From NCBI GenBank assembly GCA_948099385.1, contig CANUEZ040000024.1:27687001-27751000 (forward strand): a stretch of 64,000 bases of DNA. The letters run 5' to 3'. Below, piece by piece: positions 21,723 to 33,019 of this stretch. The translations under genes and the position numbers were made by a program. Source of the stretch: Fasciola hepatica (Eukaryota; Platyhelminthes; Trematoda; Plagiorchiida; Fasciolidae). Under the pieces are notes generated by a model. The model ran no database searches. It saw only the letters and a list, made by a program, of their open reading frames with translations, and was not told where the DNA came from. The stretch's first letter is position 1; every line of letters starts with the position of its first letter.

Positions 21723-22062
21723 TTACGTGTCCGACGAAAGATCGGTAAGCTGCAGCCTACGTGAATCAACAGGTAATTCATAGTGCTGCATAAAATCGAT
21801 TCTCAGTGTGCTTGTAAGAACATCCGCAAGAATGAACGTCCACAGATACCGTCGTCGTGGTCCCAGGTTGACCGCAAGCCATCTCGTGCCGTAGGTAGGA
21901 ATGGAAGAACCATTCGCCGCTGACAGCCGAAGCAAAGAAGTTCGTGGCTTGTCTTTACCAACCGGTAAGACAAACTTGGGCCCCAGTATCGACTAGGAAC
22001 CTAGCGTTAGTGCACGAATCATGCATGTAAAATAAACGGCCAACCTGAGACTGATTGCCGGC
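21723..22062 (-). pseudogene. Aspartic protease domain of gypsy Pol
   Basis: Cleaves the polyprotein in intact elements. The active-site block FLVDTGAQVC is present, with Asp-Thr-Gly codons at 21982-21990. Downstream comes AANGSSIPTYGTRWLAVNLG and then FILADV, the flap and conserved strand seen in CsRn1-clade proteases. The domain lies one base back (-1) relative to the upstream gag frame. It is followed by an in-frame TAA at 21723-21725 that separates it from RT. The protease itself looks intact. Confidence 0.88.
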
Positions 22063-22076
22063 GAGTACGGCCGCTT

Positions 22077-22938
22077 CTACTCGCCGGCAGTGGCGTTTCC
22101 CGCCGCGTATGAACAAGGCTGTCTGCACCTACGGGCGGCTGGTCCGAAAACGCGGTGGAACCAACGAAAACCGCTGGTAGGATGATCTGGTTTGGATGAG
22201 GCAGGTAAGGCGGATTCACGGCGGACGTGGGCAATGGAGGGCGCCCGTCCGTGCCGTTGCTTACATGGGCTACTGCGAGGGGTCGGTATTTTAACCCTGT
22301 CCTTGAAAGACAGTCGGCGCTGGATGGATCGAGAGTGCAGAGGCCTCTTCGGCGATTCATCCAGATCAACACCCCGAGGATTGCGCGATGTCGTGGCGAT
22401 GAGGGGATTAGCCCCACTGCCGACAAGTGCGACAATCTCGTCAGCCACGGCGGCTGCTCGTTCCAAGGACGAGCCCTCGAGGAGAGCAGTTACCGTGGTC
22501 TGAACATGAAAGGGTAAAGAGTCCAACCACAGTTCCTAAACTATCTCCGAATCCTTATCGACGGGCCCTGCCTGGGACCGGAGGTGAGCGAGGTGTCGGC
22601 TGGGTTTTGTATCCCCTATAGGGTGCCGTGACAGTGGCTGACGTAAGCTTTCCTCCCGAGAAGGAAGGAAATGCTGCAGTATGGCCTCCCTAAGCCGATC
22701 GTACGCCTGCTCTTGAGAAGGATTTAATACTCAATCCCTCATTGGGGCGATAACATCGCCCGGGATTGCCTTTTAGGCATTGGAAAATCGTTGGCTCTGG
22801 CCGATAATCCTACGTGCCTCAAATTGCAGCTCTAAGGTTGCAAATCAAACCTCAAGATCGTGGGATAAACGCCACAGGCTTAAAAACAACCATAGGCAAA
22901 GTGAGGTCTGTGTGGAGCTGCCTCTTATCCTCTGACAT
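22077..22938 (-). pseudogene. Gag of gypsy element, multiple stops, CHCC box damaged
   Basis: Capsid/nucleocapsid protein. The best start is the ATG at 22936-22938 (MSEDKRQLHT), about 115 bp after the primer-binding site. The frame changes within about 30 codons. The main gag frame, with segments such as FATLELQFEARR and SQEQAYDRLREAIL, is cut by at least four stops before a longer open part at 22077-22526. Near its C-terminus, FHRVFGPAARRCRQPCSY is the CsRn1-type Cys-His box. Its first Cys appears to be Arg (CGT) two residues before the FH. Gag ends with TAG at 22077, and protease continues in the -1 frame. Confidence 0.85.
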
Positions 22939-23052
22939 GGTTACGCTGCGATAATATATCGTAAAAGATATATATCGCCCAACAAAAAGAGGACGTAAAA
23001 CAGCGAAAAATCACAGACTCGCCTAGCGGGCGAATAATCCAAGAAGGTTCTG

Positions 23053-23070
23053 GAGTTTTCGGGCTCACCA
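23053..23070 (-). other. Primer-binding site of gypsy element
   Basis: Just inside the 5' LTR on the element strand, the sequence reads TGGTGAGCCCGAAAACTC. It begins with the TGG that pairs with a tRNA CCA end. CsRn1-clade elements use tRNA-Trp; the first bases (TGGTGA-CCC) fit that, but the whole 18-mer was not matched to a tRNA here. Confidence 0.75.
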
Positions 23071-23071
23071 A

Positions 23072-23491
23072 TATAGATGACTTTCGAGAGCAGCTGGTGA
23101 ACGTGTCTCCTATTGGTTCTAGCAGCGGAATACCAACGTTATCCCCTCTGTCGGATGAATAGAGAAGACGCAAGTCGGTTTACAGATGCGAGGTGTATTC
23201 TATATATCGTGGCACCGAAACAGTACCGATACGAGAGATACACCGAACGGAAAACGAAACGCAACGGCTGTACAGAAAGCGAACCACGAGCGCGTACAAT
23301 CGGCGAACGACCGAAAGCGAAAGTGATTCAAAACGAGGTCGACGGAAACCTCGGAAAAGTCAGTCCAGTAAAACGTACGCAACCGGACAACACTATGAGG
23401 TCGATGTCAAACGTCGGAAAAGATCGTAGAGAAAATAGATCCAAAATAGTGTCCAGAAAACAGTCATTTTCTCAGAACGATCGAGGTCACT
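23072..23491 (-). repeat. 5' LTR of the gypsy element
   Basis: Direct-repeat partner of 17872-18291, identical over at least 413 bp. It contains the element's promoter region by position. No TATA box is assigned with confidence, although TATATATCG occurs inside on the plus strand. Confidence 0.95.
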
Positions 23492-23499
23492 CTGAACTG

Positions 23500-24780
23500 T
23501 GAGAGTCCTGAGTATTCTTCTGGAGGTGTGTATCACTTATTCGCAAAAACCATCACAACAGTCGGCGTAAAGTGGGTTCAAATGCAAGGATACTTATTTG
23601 AACGTATCTTGTTCTTGCTTTTGTGTAATAGTAGTACTGAACTGAACCGACAGTCCGTATTGAAATTACTCCCACCCAGAACTACGCTAACGGAAGTAGC
23701 AAGAAGACCGAGGCCATGAAATATCACGTTAGTTGTTGTGTATAGCGGGTTTGTATAAATATGTTAAATTAGAGAATATAATTGGTAAACTCGAAGGTGA
23801 CCAATCACAGGTAGCTTTTGTCGGACTTGTCTGCTGCAATCCTGATTCGTTGAGGCTCATGTGTGTACGTGGTTATGAAGCTGTACTTGGCTGTATCACG
23901 TTTGACAGCTGCTGAATCACCACAGTTTGATTCTTGTCTGATCGGCGCAACCAAGTTTTTATCTCTTTCTGAGCCACACAAAAGCTAGCCCCATTATCTC
24001 AGTTTATATTTTCAGGCACACCTTACCTAGCGATTAACCTCTACAGTGCCATCTGAAACGAGTCCGTGTTCCTCGTGTAAACTATTTCTAGGTGAACTAA
24101 CAGGGATTGTAATCAAGTAGTAAGACATTCGTATCTTTTTTAGATTATCTGATGCCTCATCATCAATGATCCAAATTATTCCAAAATTATACTTATGAGC
24201 GCGTGCCAACCAGGCTGTAATCCATTATGCCACTTCGTTTTGCATTGGGCCGGAAATGTTACCTAAAAATCTAGCATATCATTGAAAATACTCAGCTGCC
24301 ATTCTGCGTGGACCATCTTTCCCAACTGACCCTACCACTAATTTACCAGCTTGGTACATTGAAACAATTTTGCCGGGTATCCTTCTTAATTAATCACTGT
24401 CCCCCAACAGCCGACCAAAGTATTTCAGTGCGTAAGTGCTGGAGCATCTATATATACCTGTTAGTGAACTTCATGCGCACTAGCAACTGGGACATCAGCC
24501 AAATAGAATAATGTTATTTATCCTGTCTAATTTATTCTTCTCGTAACTTTCTGAACATAACTATGTCATCTTGAACTGGAGCTGTTTTGACTTTTGTGAT
24601 CATTAGCCCGCTCAAAAATACTATCATCTCTTACACTCGGTAGAAGTTTACGGATTTCGAATGCTTCACTAAGATCCTTTCTTAGTCTCCTCGGTACTAC
24701 TGATAAAATTCCAATGTCTTTCGGCTTTTGTTTACGTGATTTTCACTAATAGGCAAAAGCAGAACTCAGTTAATGAATTA
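23500..24780. other. No supported gene
   Basis: Short frames up to 67 codons with no recognisable domain. It begins with the right target-site copy of the gypsy insertion. Confidence 0.5.
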
Positions 24781-24792
24781 TGAATTCGTCAT

Positions 24793-25293
24793 ATGGCTCG
24801 TCAGTTGGCTTTAAGGTCCAAACTAGTTCCCGAGGAATGTACCCAAAGTAAACTACAAATGCAAAATCACCATAATCCACCTTGCCGGTGTGAGAATCTG
24901 GGTGTATTTGTACACTTGGAAGACGGATCATATTCGTGGCAGTTAAAATTAGCTGACAGTGTTGTGTTTGATTCTCCGATGGAGGATACTCGCAGTTGTA
25001 ATTTTCCACTAATCCATTTATTTATCTCAATTTGGTTACTGAGAGTTATTTCAGTAACAAAACTGGAATTCAACCGATCTGAAGTGGATCCAGAATTTTT
25101 GGTCATACTGAACGCTCAACCCTTCGTACATAAACTGACTCAACACTGCGAGCTAGGTCCGTCCTTCTATGTGGTTGAAAAACACGTCCGTTGTGGTCGG
25201 AAGATATGCGAAGACTATTGGTTTTTGAGCAGAGATGCCTTCCCACTTTTGCTCGAGTATGGTGAGAAATCGTGTCACCAGTGTTCAGGTTAG
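24793..25293 (+). CDS. Uncharacterised 166-codon ORF, possible exon
   Basis: One of the longest open frames outside retroelements. The translation has a plausible protein composition, with an acidic centre (NRSEVDPEFLVILNAQPF), a hydrophobic stretch (LIHLFISIWLLRVISVT) and cysteine-containing motifs near the C-terminus (CGRKIC, CHQC). It ends at CAGGTTAGAG, which could be a splice donor, so the frame may be an exon. Two 79-codon frames on the opposite strand overlap it and cannot be excluded. I recognise no family. Confidence 0.3.
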   Translation: MARQLALRSKLVPEECTQSKLQMQNHHNPPCRCENLGVFVHLEDGSYSWQLKLADSVVFDSPMEDTRSCNFPLIHLFISIWLLRVISVTKLEFNRSEVDPEFLVILNAQPFVHKLTQHCELGPSFYVVEKHVRCGRKICEDYWFLSRDAFPLLLEYGEKSCHQCSG

Positions 25294-25299
25294 AGTGAG

Positions 25300-27790
25300 A
25301 GGGTTAGGACCCTGGTTAGGACATGTATATGTCTACTGTAGAATTCCGCGGTGTACCCACCATCCGAACTGGTCATTCCGTGACAAGGTGCCAATGCACG
25401 AAAACCTTAACCCGTAGACTTTGTCTAGTAGGACACGTTAGGCTTCCGGGTCCAAGAGATTTGTCCCGCGGATGGCTGAAGACACTAAGTCGCATGGCTA
25501 GGTTTTGCGGCCAGTGACGTAGTTTCACTCCAACCCTCTCTTCGTCAACAATATTTTCACTTATAACCCTTTTCGGTTTATTGTGTCTTTTCTGTTTTGA
25601 GTTATTTCACGGGTAATGGCTCTATGCTGACCTCTAAATAACAAACTTCTTCTCCAAATGTCATTGCTATCCTAGGGCTCGGGTGCTCCTCGTTTATAAA
25701 CAGGCATATATAGTTAAGTCTGCAATCGGGATGACGGCCACTCTCCAGGATTTCATTCGGTTTCAGCATCAGGTCTTCATTCAGTTGCAACTAGGTCTAC
25801 ATCATGACTAAAATTACGAGGTTGCACAATTATGAAAGGTGTCTTACGGCCAGATATAAGGCCCTTGACTGCATCCAGAGCGGATAGCTGTTACAGAATT
25901 CCTACATGACGGGAGTGACTTTTATCCGTCACACCCTAAAGTACATGGCACTGGTCAGTCTAACGCTGTATAGTGTCACTGATGTACTAAGAACCAATTT
26001 TAGCTCCAGTCCTAGTAATCCACTGGTTCTTTGAAGTCTGCTTGTTTAAGTGAACCTGGTGCTGTCCGGTCTTGGCCCACAGCCGTCTCTACTCAAGTGG
26101 TTCTGGAAACTTGGCACACTTTGGCTCGTGGACTCCGGTTGTTAGCTCACCTAGCTTTTCACCTCCTGTCATTCTCACAGGACTATCAGTATAACTACCA
26201 AAACCATCAAAGTTTACCGTTTTCTTCCATTTCAGTGGTAGATCACCTATCGTATCGGTAGAAATGGTTCGCTGAACTAAACACTCCTGACTCGATGCTG
26301 CTGCCAAGTACCAAGTAAAATCAGAATAAAAATATGCAAAGATAACGGCCGAAAGAACTGGGCTGAGCTGAGTGATACTGAACGTGTTACATGTTTCTGT
26401 GCGGTAGTTTTCTTTGTTTCTGTTCAATGCCTAATAACAAACCGGTCAAATTATCCCGTCTGAGTGCGGTAGGTGGTAAGAGGCCTCTTAACAGTCTGTT
26501 CAAGAATAGCTTGAGACTTAACAATGATTTTCTATTCACTATCCAACTCTTAGTTAAGTGAGAAGTGTTGAAGTCATAGATACTAATGTAACATAAGAGT
26601 ATTTGTAATTACTTATGCGAGTCAATCAGGTGGTTCTTTTTTGGAGATTTTAGCTCTGGAATTCTAATTCCCAAGTTCAGCACAATTGTTAAACTAATAT
26701 ATTGATCAAGCTAAGTGGGTTGCCATGAAAGATTACCCATCATTTTATTCTCATAACCTATTACAGCCAGGAGGAAATTTTTTACGCCAATGTCACAACA
26801 TGATATGACATCTAAACGGCAGTCGGTCGGCCATTTACCGCAAAGATAAATCTATTCACACTTCGCGATCTAACATCCTACGTGACAAATGCTTCCAAAG
26901 AGTCAGTGAAATTTTTTACCTCCAAATAACTTTCTTACTTTAGTGCCGGGAAAATGGACAGAATACACTATGTTCAAAATTTGTGAGACCTAAGCCATTT
27001 GATGCTAGTCATGACTGGTGAGCATTAACAAATACTGTAGATGTATTAGGGAGGTTGAAATAGCAAGGCAAAAATCATTGGGTGCATGGAAAAAGAAAAT
27101 AAATGGAAATACTAGTGAGAGCGACAAAGGGGTGATCATTAGTGCGTACTTCTTTAGAAGAAATAATTGACTCGAAGGCAAGTTGGTTCATTGCCTAAGA
27201 TGTAAAACCAAAATGGAATCATTGGATGGCACTGATGATCGCGCGAGCTGCGAGAACGAAGAACTACTTATCTTCAACCAACTTTCTGATAAGTTGTTTT
27301 GGTCATAATGTCCTTCAAAGTTTACCAGATCCGAGAGTAAATTCGCAATAGCCGCGCAAGACGAAAAGTGGGCAACCAAGCCAGTGTACTTATCGGTCTA
27401 TCCGTTCACTTCATCCAACGTTTTCCAATCCAGAATGACAGTAGCCTAATCATTTTTATATCGTAGTGGGCTTGCATACTACTTGTGGATATTTCGAATG
27501 TTTACTTTACTCTTATGCAATATTCTAAATAAAAAACACCAAAGTAGGAGAGAAAAGGGGAAAGTACAACATTTGCTTTTGATCTTTCAAAATCGAAGTT
27601 ACGAATTCATTTATACTGTTTAAAACGTGACAAAAAACTTTGGATCAGTTAGTACTTGTTCATGTGAGTAGTAGGATATCGTATTTCACATAGTACGATT
27701 CATCATGTAGTATCAATGCCCTACTCACCACTGAAAACCATGAAAATAATGCACGGTTGTTTCATCCTTGTAAGGAATCACCAGCAGTGC
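25300..27790. other. No supported gene; unassigned sequence
   Basis: Frames up to 112 codons (26089-26427 minus) without motifs. No tandem repeats. A hammerhead-like core at 27232 was examined and rejected. Confidence 0.45.
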
Positions 27791-27799
27791 ACTTTCACC

Positions 27800-27880
27800 G
27801 AGCCCTCTTGAGGACTCAAACCCAGAGTGGACGATTGTGATTAGAACGTCTAACCACTAGACCATTCGGGCTGTCCCTTA
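27800..27880 (-). repeat. tRNA-like sequence (probable SINE head)
   Basis: On the minus strand, an A box TGGTCTAGTGG (27854-27864) is followed at tRNA spacing by a B box GGGTTTGAGTCC (27812-27823). The sequence AGCCCGAATGGTCTAG resembles a tRNA 5' half. No full cloverleaf could be closed, so it is listed as a tRNA-derived repeat. No second copy was found in this window. Confidence 0.6.
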
Positions 27881-27889
27881 AAGGCTAAT

Positions 27890-28399
27890 TGAACATGTGC
27901 ATTGCGTGATATATCACCTAACCGTCACTGGCTCTGAGCGCTAACAGTCAGTTACCCGAACAGCTATCGACTCTTGGGATGGATGGCCTACGTTAACCGA
28001 AGGCATTCTTTGATAAAATACTACAGGGTTTGATTACTTTGTGCATATGGGGTAGTAGGGAGTTAGATTTACATAATGCAATTCATCGTGCAGTTCAAGT
28101 CCTGTGCTCTTTTGATGACTGCTGATAATGATGAAACCACTGTATATTGCTTCCACGGTCTTCATTGATTAGCTTAGCTTTGGTACTGCATTATGAATTA
28201 TATTATTCGAAAACATATTCTTTGAAAGATTTCCGAAACTGAACCAGTAACATTTTTCAAGAAACTACTGAACTGAATAAAATTAGGCAAACATGAATAT
28301 TCTAAATACACAAACGCCCGACTTTTCACAGAAATTGTGATATATAGTCAATTCATTTGCCTATATCGATAAAGGACCAAAGTCTGCCCACTTCTCAAG

Positions 28400-28400
<1 letters not shown>
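27890..28400. other. No supported gene
   Basis: Unassigned sequence leading into the AT repeat. No open frame or RNA motif recognised. Confidence 0.5.

Positions 28401-28453
<53 letters not shown>
28401..28453. repeat. (AT)n microsatellite, 53 bp
   Basis: Uninterrupted TA dinucleotides. Confidence 0.97.
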
Positions 28454-28456
<3 letters not shown>

Positions 28457-28459
28457 ACT

Positions 28460-29215
28460 GTTTACCAAGTAATAATGAGTTTCCGCATGGCAGCAATTAT
28501 AAATAGTCCATTCTCATAAAACGTGAGCTGGCCAACGAAGAAGTAGAACTTGTTGGTTATCTTCCTCTAGTTAATTTTATGGCAGACAAAATGAAGTCGG
28601 GAGAGACTAACACGTCTAATCCTGTGAACTAATAAACGAAACACAAACAATGGAATTTCGCCTTTCGAGAAGTCAACTTAATATTTTGCCTTTCCGTATC
28701 TTTAATGAAGACAACCAATAAAAATATATTTTTTGGATTGTACAGATGACGAACAAAATATAACAAGGAAATACACGGAGTATGGTCAACAGATCACAAA
28801 CTATACATATGAATCTACCATAATTTATTGTCCACAAATTTTCCAATAAAGTTTATTATTTTTATAAACCTGCCAAAGAATGAAGAAAAATGATTTCATG
28901 GTGGTAAATAGATTTTTTATCCGAGAATTAGTAAGCAGAACAGAAACACTGGTTCACGAGGTAGCATGTATTCACGATTAGCTTGCGGTAAGCACGAACA
29001 ACGGAATGAGAATAATTCAAACGAACTAAAGCTTTCATTCAATATGAGCCGTGCACGAAGTATGTCGCACGTGAGTGGTGGAGTGGGGTATTGCCGAGTG
29101 TGATGCAGATAGATGTCGGATGCACTAGTGTGAGGCGGACAGGACTGGGATGAATCACGAGCAGATTTCCCAGGGGCATGGATACGCCTTACAACGTCGC
29201 ATGATAGAGTAAACG
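28460..29215. other. No supported gene; AT-rich
   Basis: A 100-codon frame at 28917-29219 (minus) abuts the SINE head and shows no domain. Rejected as a gene. Confidence 0.5.
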
Positions 29216-29220
29216 ACACT

Positions 29221-29490
29221 TAACCGGTGGTGGTCGAGTGGCTTAGAGCGTTTGGTTACCACCGCGGAGGTCAGAGGTTCGAATCCCCCGCCACCCCCAG
29301 TTACTTTAGTGGTAGACAGTAACCCACTGTCGTCTGGATCATTACCACACCTGACCTATCGGGACCTCATGTAATTCTCCACTCCAAGTCTCAGGGTCTT
29401 ATTGCCGGTTATCCTCAATAGAGCAGTGGGCCTTTGTGGCCATGGGGTATATACACCTTCCAGTGCACTCACGCAATAAAAAATACGAAT
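29221..29490 (+). repeat. tRNA-derived SINE, full-length copy
   Basis: A tRNA-like head starts at about 29225, with A box TGGTCGAGTGG (29231-29241) and B box GGTTCGAATCC (29276-29286). An 8-bp acceptor-like stem can form between GGTGGTGG and CCGCCACC. The body contains AGACAGTAACCCACTGTC and CAGTGGGCCT and ends in an A-rich AATAAAAAATA tail at about 29480. The same body occurs in reverse orientation at 47455-47665, 48340-48520 and 50395-50650. It has no hammerhead core, so it is a different family from the 6.3-kb SINE. Confidence 0.8.
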
Positions 29491-29499
29491 AATCTTACA

Positions 29500-31460
29500 C
29501 TTCTGTAGTAATGCTAATCAAACCACAGCATACATGCATTGCATGTATGTGTATCAAAAAGTGCGAAATGAGCAAGAATATGTAGACTGTGAGATGAAAG
29601 CATCTTGTTTACTCTTATCAGTCGACAACATAAAGCGCGCCGAACTGCTAGTATTTCCGGCGCCTCTGTACTACCGCATATAAAACGCTTACATATGTCT
29701 GTTCATATATAATACGTAAAGTAAGGGAGATACAACGGTAAAGTGTGCTGGATTGATAGCTCGCGCAGTATTCTCAACTTTTGAAAGGTCGAGTTTAAAA
29801 AGTAGCACCTTTGTTCCTTATCCCACGGGTGCGATATTTTAAAGACTTGAGTAAACTATTTTGCGACTTCCCATCCGGAATACTGATTGATACAGTATCT
29901 AGAAAATGTAAGATATTCTCTCACTCTTCTTTGTGAATCACAGAGAGGTTAGGGTGGTTATTGTTTGGAATAGTGAACAATGATTAAAATTGTCCTAATT
30001 TGGAAAAATTGAGATATTTTCAACTTCTCCTGTGTACGGGGAAAATTCGTGGTTGCTTTCAGGCTTGCTTTTCATCACTCCCAAAAATATCTCCTATGAC
30101 GAGAACAAATGTCCGTTTATAGTCTTTACCTTCAAAACTAAAACGAATGGGGTTCTTGATGTATTCAATAGGAGTAGGTGAATGAAAGCTATATGTAGAA
30201 ATAAAATCACAAATAATCTGCATGTTTAGCGTTGTCCCACTGCAGGCAGGAAGAACTTTTCGTCTCTCGCGAACAAATTCCTCTTATTAGCGTAAAACAG
30301 TGGTTATATAGGGTGTCGATTCATGTACCCAGTGGTTGTACGAAATTTATTGGTTCAACTGGTGCGAACGACCAAGCCTTCTGATGGACTGGTTTAAGGC
30401 TAAATGCCGCTCGACAGGATTCATCACTCATTCTATCAGTCCACACCATCGATCGACTATCATGTCGCTTGTGATTCTGTGGTTTCAAGATTTGGGTTCA
30501 ATACTGGACAAGATCTACTTGTGCATCCTGTGGTTCACAGTGATGACCTTGGTCTGCTAGGAAGAACAGGCTGCGTGTCGGCCCCGAATCAACCACCATC
30601 CTCACACTACAGTGCCACAAAGAGGTAATCTGGCGAATAAAAAAAGTAAACAACTTACCAGATTTTCGGAACTCACTGAAACGTAGCTTAGTATGTCTAA
30701 GAGTTCGGTTGAGTCCCGTAGACAAAACAATGTTTGGTTCATTCAGATGGGGGCAGGAAAATTAGCCAGCCATCGGGTAACTTTATGATGCGTCGAATTC
30801 TGTGTGTCCCAAGGTCTCAATGCCTGAACGGGGCTCCAGACCTGTGGACTTTTGGTAACCTTTTCAAGTTTAGATTCTATATCCAAATTAACTTCCGTTT
30901 CTCGTATGTTTTTGGACATAAAACCAAGCAGGAGCAAAACTGGGATCTGCGTACATATCTGTTTTTTCACCTGTTCAGTAATTCCGGACACACCATCTGA
31001 CTATTGATTTCGTTCGACGTTGTTAGCTTTCACATTTTTCGGACGTCAGCCGAAAAAAAACCATCAGATAGTTTATATGAAATTAAGATTGACGAAATTC
31101 GTATTTACGAATCATTATTTCAAAAGTGAGAACGTTAACCCCAAAGCGATTGCGCAAATATACTGGCTCATTCCAACGGCCCTGTTAGAGTCATTTCTAA
31201 AAATACGCGCCCGCTTATTGTCATTCACCCGGGTCCCTCGAGTCAACCAGTGTGCTCGATTGTACACCCACCTCGTCCGCGGTAACTGAAACGACGCTTA
31301 GTTACAGGCGTATCTGACAACGGCGTGTTCTTAAATACCGAACACCTACATATATCTGAAGATTCTCTTAAGTTTCCTGATTATCAGAGGTGAAAAACGA
31401 ATATACGCGGATGTTGAAGAATTTTGTCAGCTGAAACCGAAAAGCTAAGAAATAGTTCCC
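29500..31460. other. No supported gene
   Basis: Frames up to 89 codons, several overlapping on opposite strands (for example 30734-31000 plus and 30743-30991 minus). No motif recognised. Confidence 0.45.
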
Positions 31461-31469
31461 GTGGATTAC

Positions 31470-32300
31470 TTTTATTTTTTACCTTCACGCAACTATCTCC
31501 TACTGAGCGATAAGCCGGCTCTGTGGATGTCACAGACCATTTCTGACCACGCGTGGCGGTCGGAGGCGAGCTCGGTACAGATCGTGATCCGGTTCTTTTT
31601 CTACCGCCGTACTCCATAGACAGACCGAAGACCTGGAAGATCTACGTCTTTTTCTGCGGTACTGGTCCATGTTCTGAGCTGCTCACCAAGGCGACAACGC
31701 CAACCACGGCAAGCAGCAGGAGTGTTTGTTTGGTTATCTCTGACTTGGGTCGGCGAAGCGCATGGCCGAACCACTGCATACGTTGGCTTTGGAGGAGGAC
31801 GGAGAGTGAATCGACGTCAGAGCATCGTCTCCTTACCTCTCCATTAGACACTTTGGCGTGCCAGTAGACTTAAAGGATTTGCCGCATGCACCAGTGATAG
31901 AAAACCTCCAATCTTCTGATATCCTCGGCTCGCAGTGGCCAGGTTTCTCAGCCATGGGTGAGAACGGAGCGGATGGTGGCACGATGAACACGAATTTTGG
32001 TCCTTAGGCTGGTTTTGCTGCGAGTCCACGGCGTTCGTCTTAGCCGGAGAAAGGCTCTCCTGGCGCTTTCGATCCGTAATACCATTTCATGTTTATCTGG
32101 CCGTTCGGAATCAGAGTTGTCCCTAGGTATTCGAATGAAGGGACTTATTCGACTGGTCGGCCGTTGATGAACGGCTGTTGAATTTTCGGGCCTAGATGGA
32201 TCATGAAGGCTTTGATTGTGGTTGAATTCACTTCTAACCAGATGAACTTAGCGAAAGAATTGACTCTGTCGAGAATTGGTGGATTACGCATTTAGTGCAA
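31470..32300 (-). pseudogene. 3' part of an RTE-like non-LTR element ORF
   Basis: Minus-strand remnant of the C-terminal region downstream of the RT. In order: FEYLGTTLIPNGQ near 32100; ETWPLRAEDIRRLEVF near 31930, preceded by a TGA stop where this family has a YGCE or YGSE motif; SNGEVRRRCSDVDSLSVLLQ at 31790-31850; then MQWFGHALRRP; and, after a frame change, a final block near 31540-31600 containing DRHAWSEMV. Blocks of this kind also occur in the RTE copies at 43.9 kb, although the element is clearly a different subfamily. Frame changes and stops make it non-functional. It looks 5'-truncated. Confidence 0.8.
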
Positions 32301-32309
32301 CTATTGATT

Positions 32310-33010
32310 GCCTTTAGTCACCTTTGTTTAGCTCCTTTTGTCCTCGTAAGTACATATGTTGCACCTAATACTCACATTGACAACATCGGACTGAAAAGTG
32401 TTATCAGCTCTAGCCTGAAAATGATACGCAAGAACATGAAACTTTAACCAGTCTCCGTCCTCTAAATTAAGAACCGTTTTACTGATGTGGGCGCGCGAAA
32501 GACCTTGTCCAACAGTTTTTCGTCCGTTGTGATCACCCTGTGTTTAGCTGCTTAACTTACCAGCATAGCGAAAAGATAGACGCGGCGTGACTGTGAATAC
32601 CTTTACCCGAAATATGAACGCTCAAACATGCATACGAAAGGACTGAAAGCACACCAGCAGAAGCAGCTCACTACAGATTGATACGCGTACAAAGCAAACA
32701 TTCGTAAATGACACAGCATAGATAAGCAAAATTCAAACTGATGCAACGTCTGGATCGGTGCAGTCCTGCATGGCTTAAAAATCAATACAAGCAGAGCGTC
32801 GACAAATTGGGTGTAGATGCTGCAGGAAAAACATCGAAGTTGAAAACGAACATGCTTAACAGTCTTGCGACCTGAATGGGTTATGGGGGGAGGGGGAGCG
32901 TCATTCTCTTCGGTACTACTCAGATCACTAGAAACTTGAGGACCGGCATTATTACTAGGTACATAGTCGGCAGCGTTCGTGAAAGGAACTGAGGCCATAA
33001 AGTCCGAATC
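32310..33010. other. No supported gene
   Basis: A 131-codon minus frame (32603-32998) starts protein-like (MASVPFTNAADYVPSNNAGP) but turns into hydrophobic and cysteine-rich sequence with no family recognised. It could contain a short exon; there is no further support. Confidence 0.35.
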
Positions 33011-33019
33011 AAGATATGC

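Larger units (their letters stand above)
17866..23498 (-). mobile_element. Ty3/gypsy LTR retrotransposon, CsRn1/Boudicca-type, coding-dead
   Basis: A complete-length element of about 5.6 kb on the minus strand: 5' LTR (right), primer-binding site, gag, protease, RT, RNase H, integrase, a 3' region of about 700 bp, and 3' LTR (left). TGAACT at 17866-17871 and 23493-23498 looks like the target-site duplication. The gag Cys-His box is the CHCC type peculiar to the CsRn1 clade, and the protease and integrase blocks fit the same clade. The LTRs are identical over at least 413 bp, implying a recent event, yet gag and pol carry many in-frame stops and at least two frame changes. It probably copied using proteins from another element. 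A collapsed assembly of the two LTRs is the alternative. Confidence 0.93.

Noticed and set aside
22192..22517. Two plus-strand frames of about 100 codons
   Set aside because: Antisense shadows of the gypsy gag.
27225..27262. Hammerhead-like core CTGATGA followed by a 4-bp stem TCGC/GCGA and GAA
   Set aside because: Stem III does not form next to GAA, there is no U-H cleavage site in the right place, and stem I has no partner. A chance match.
29221..29300. Possible functional tRNA gene with closable acceptor stem
   Set aside because: The same body and tail follow in other copies, so it is a SINE head. A true tRNA would end after the acceptor and have a Pol III terminator.
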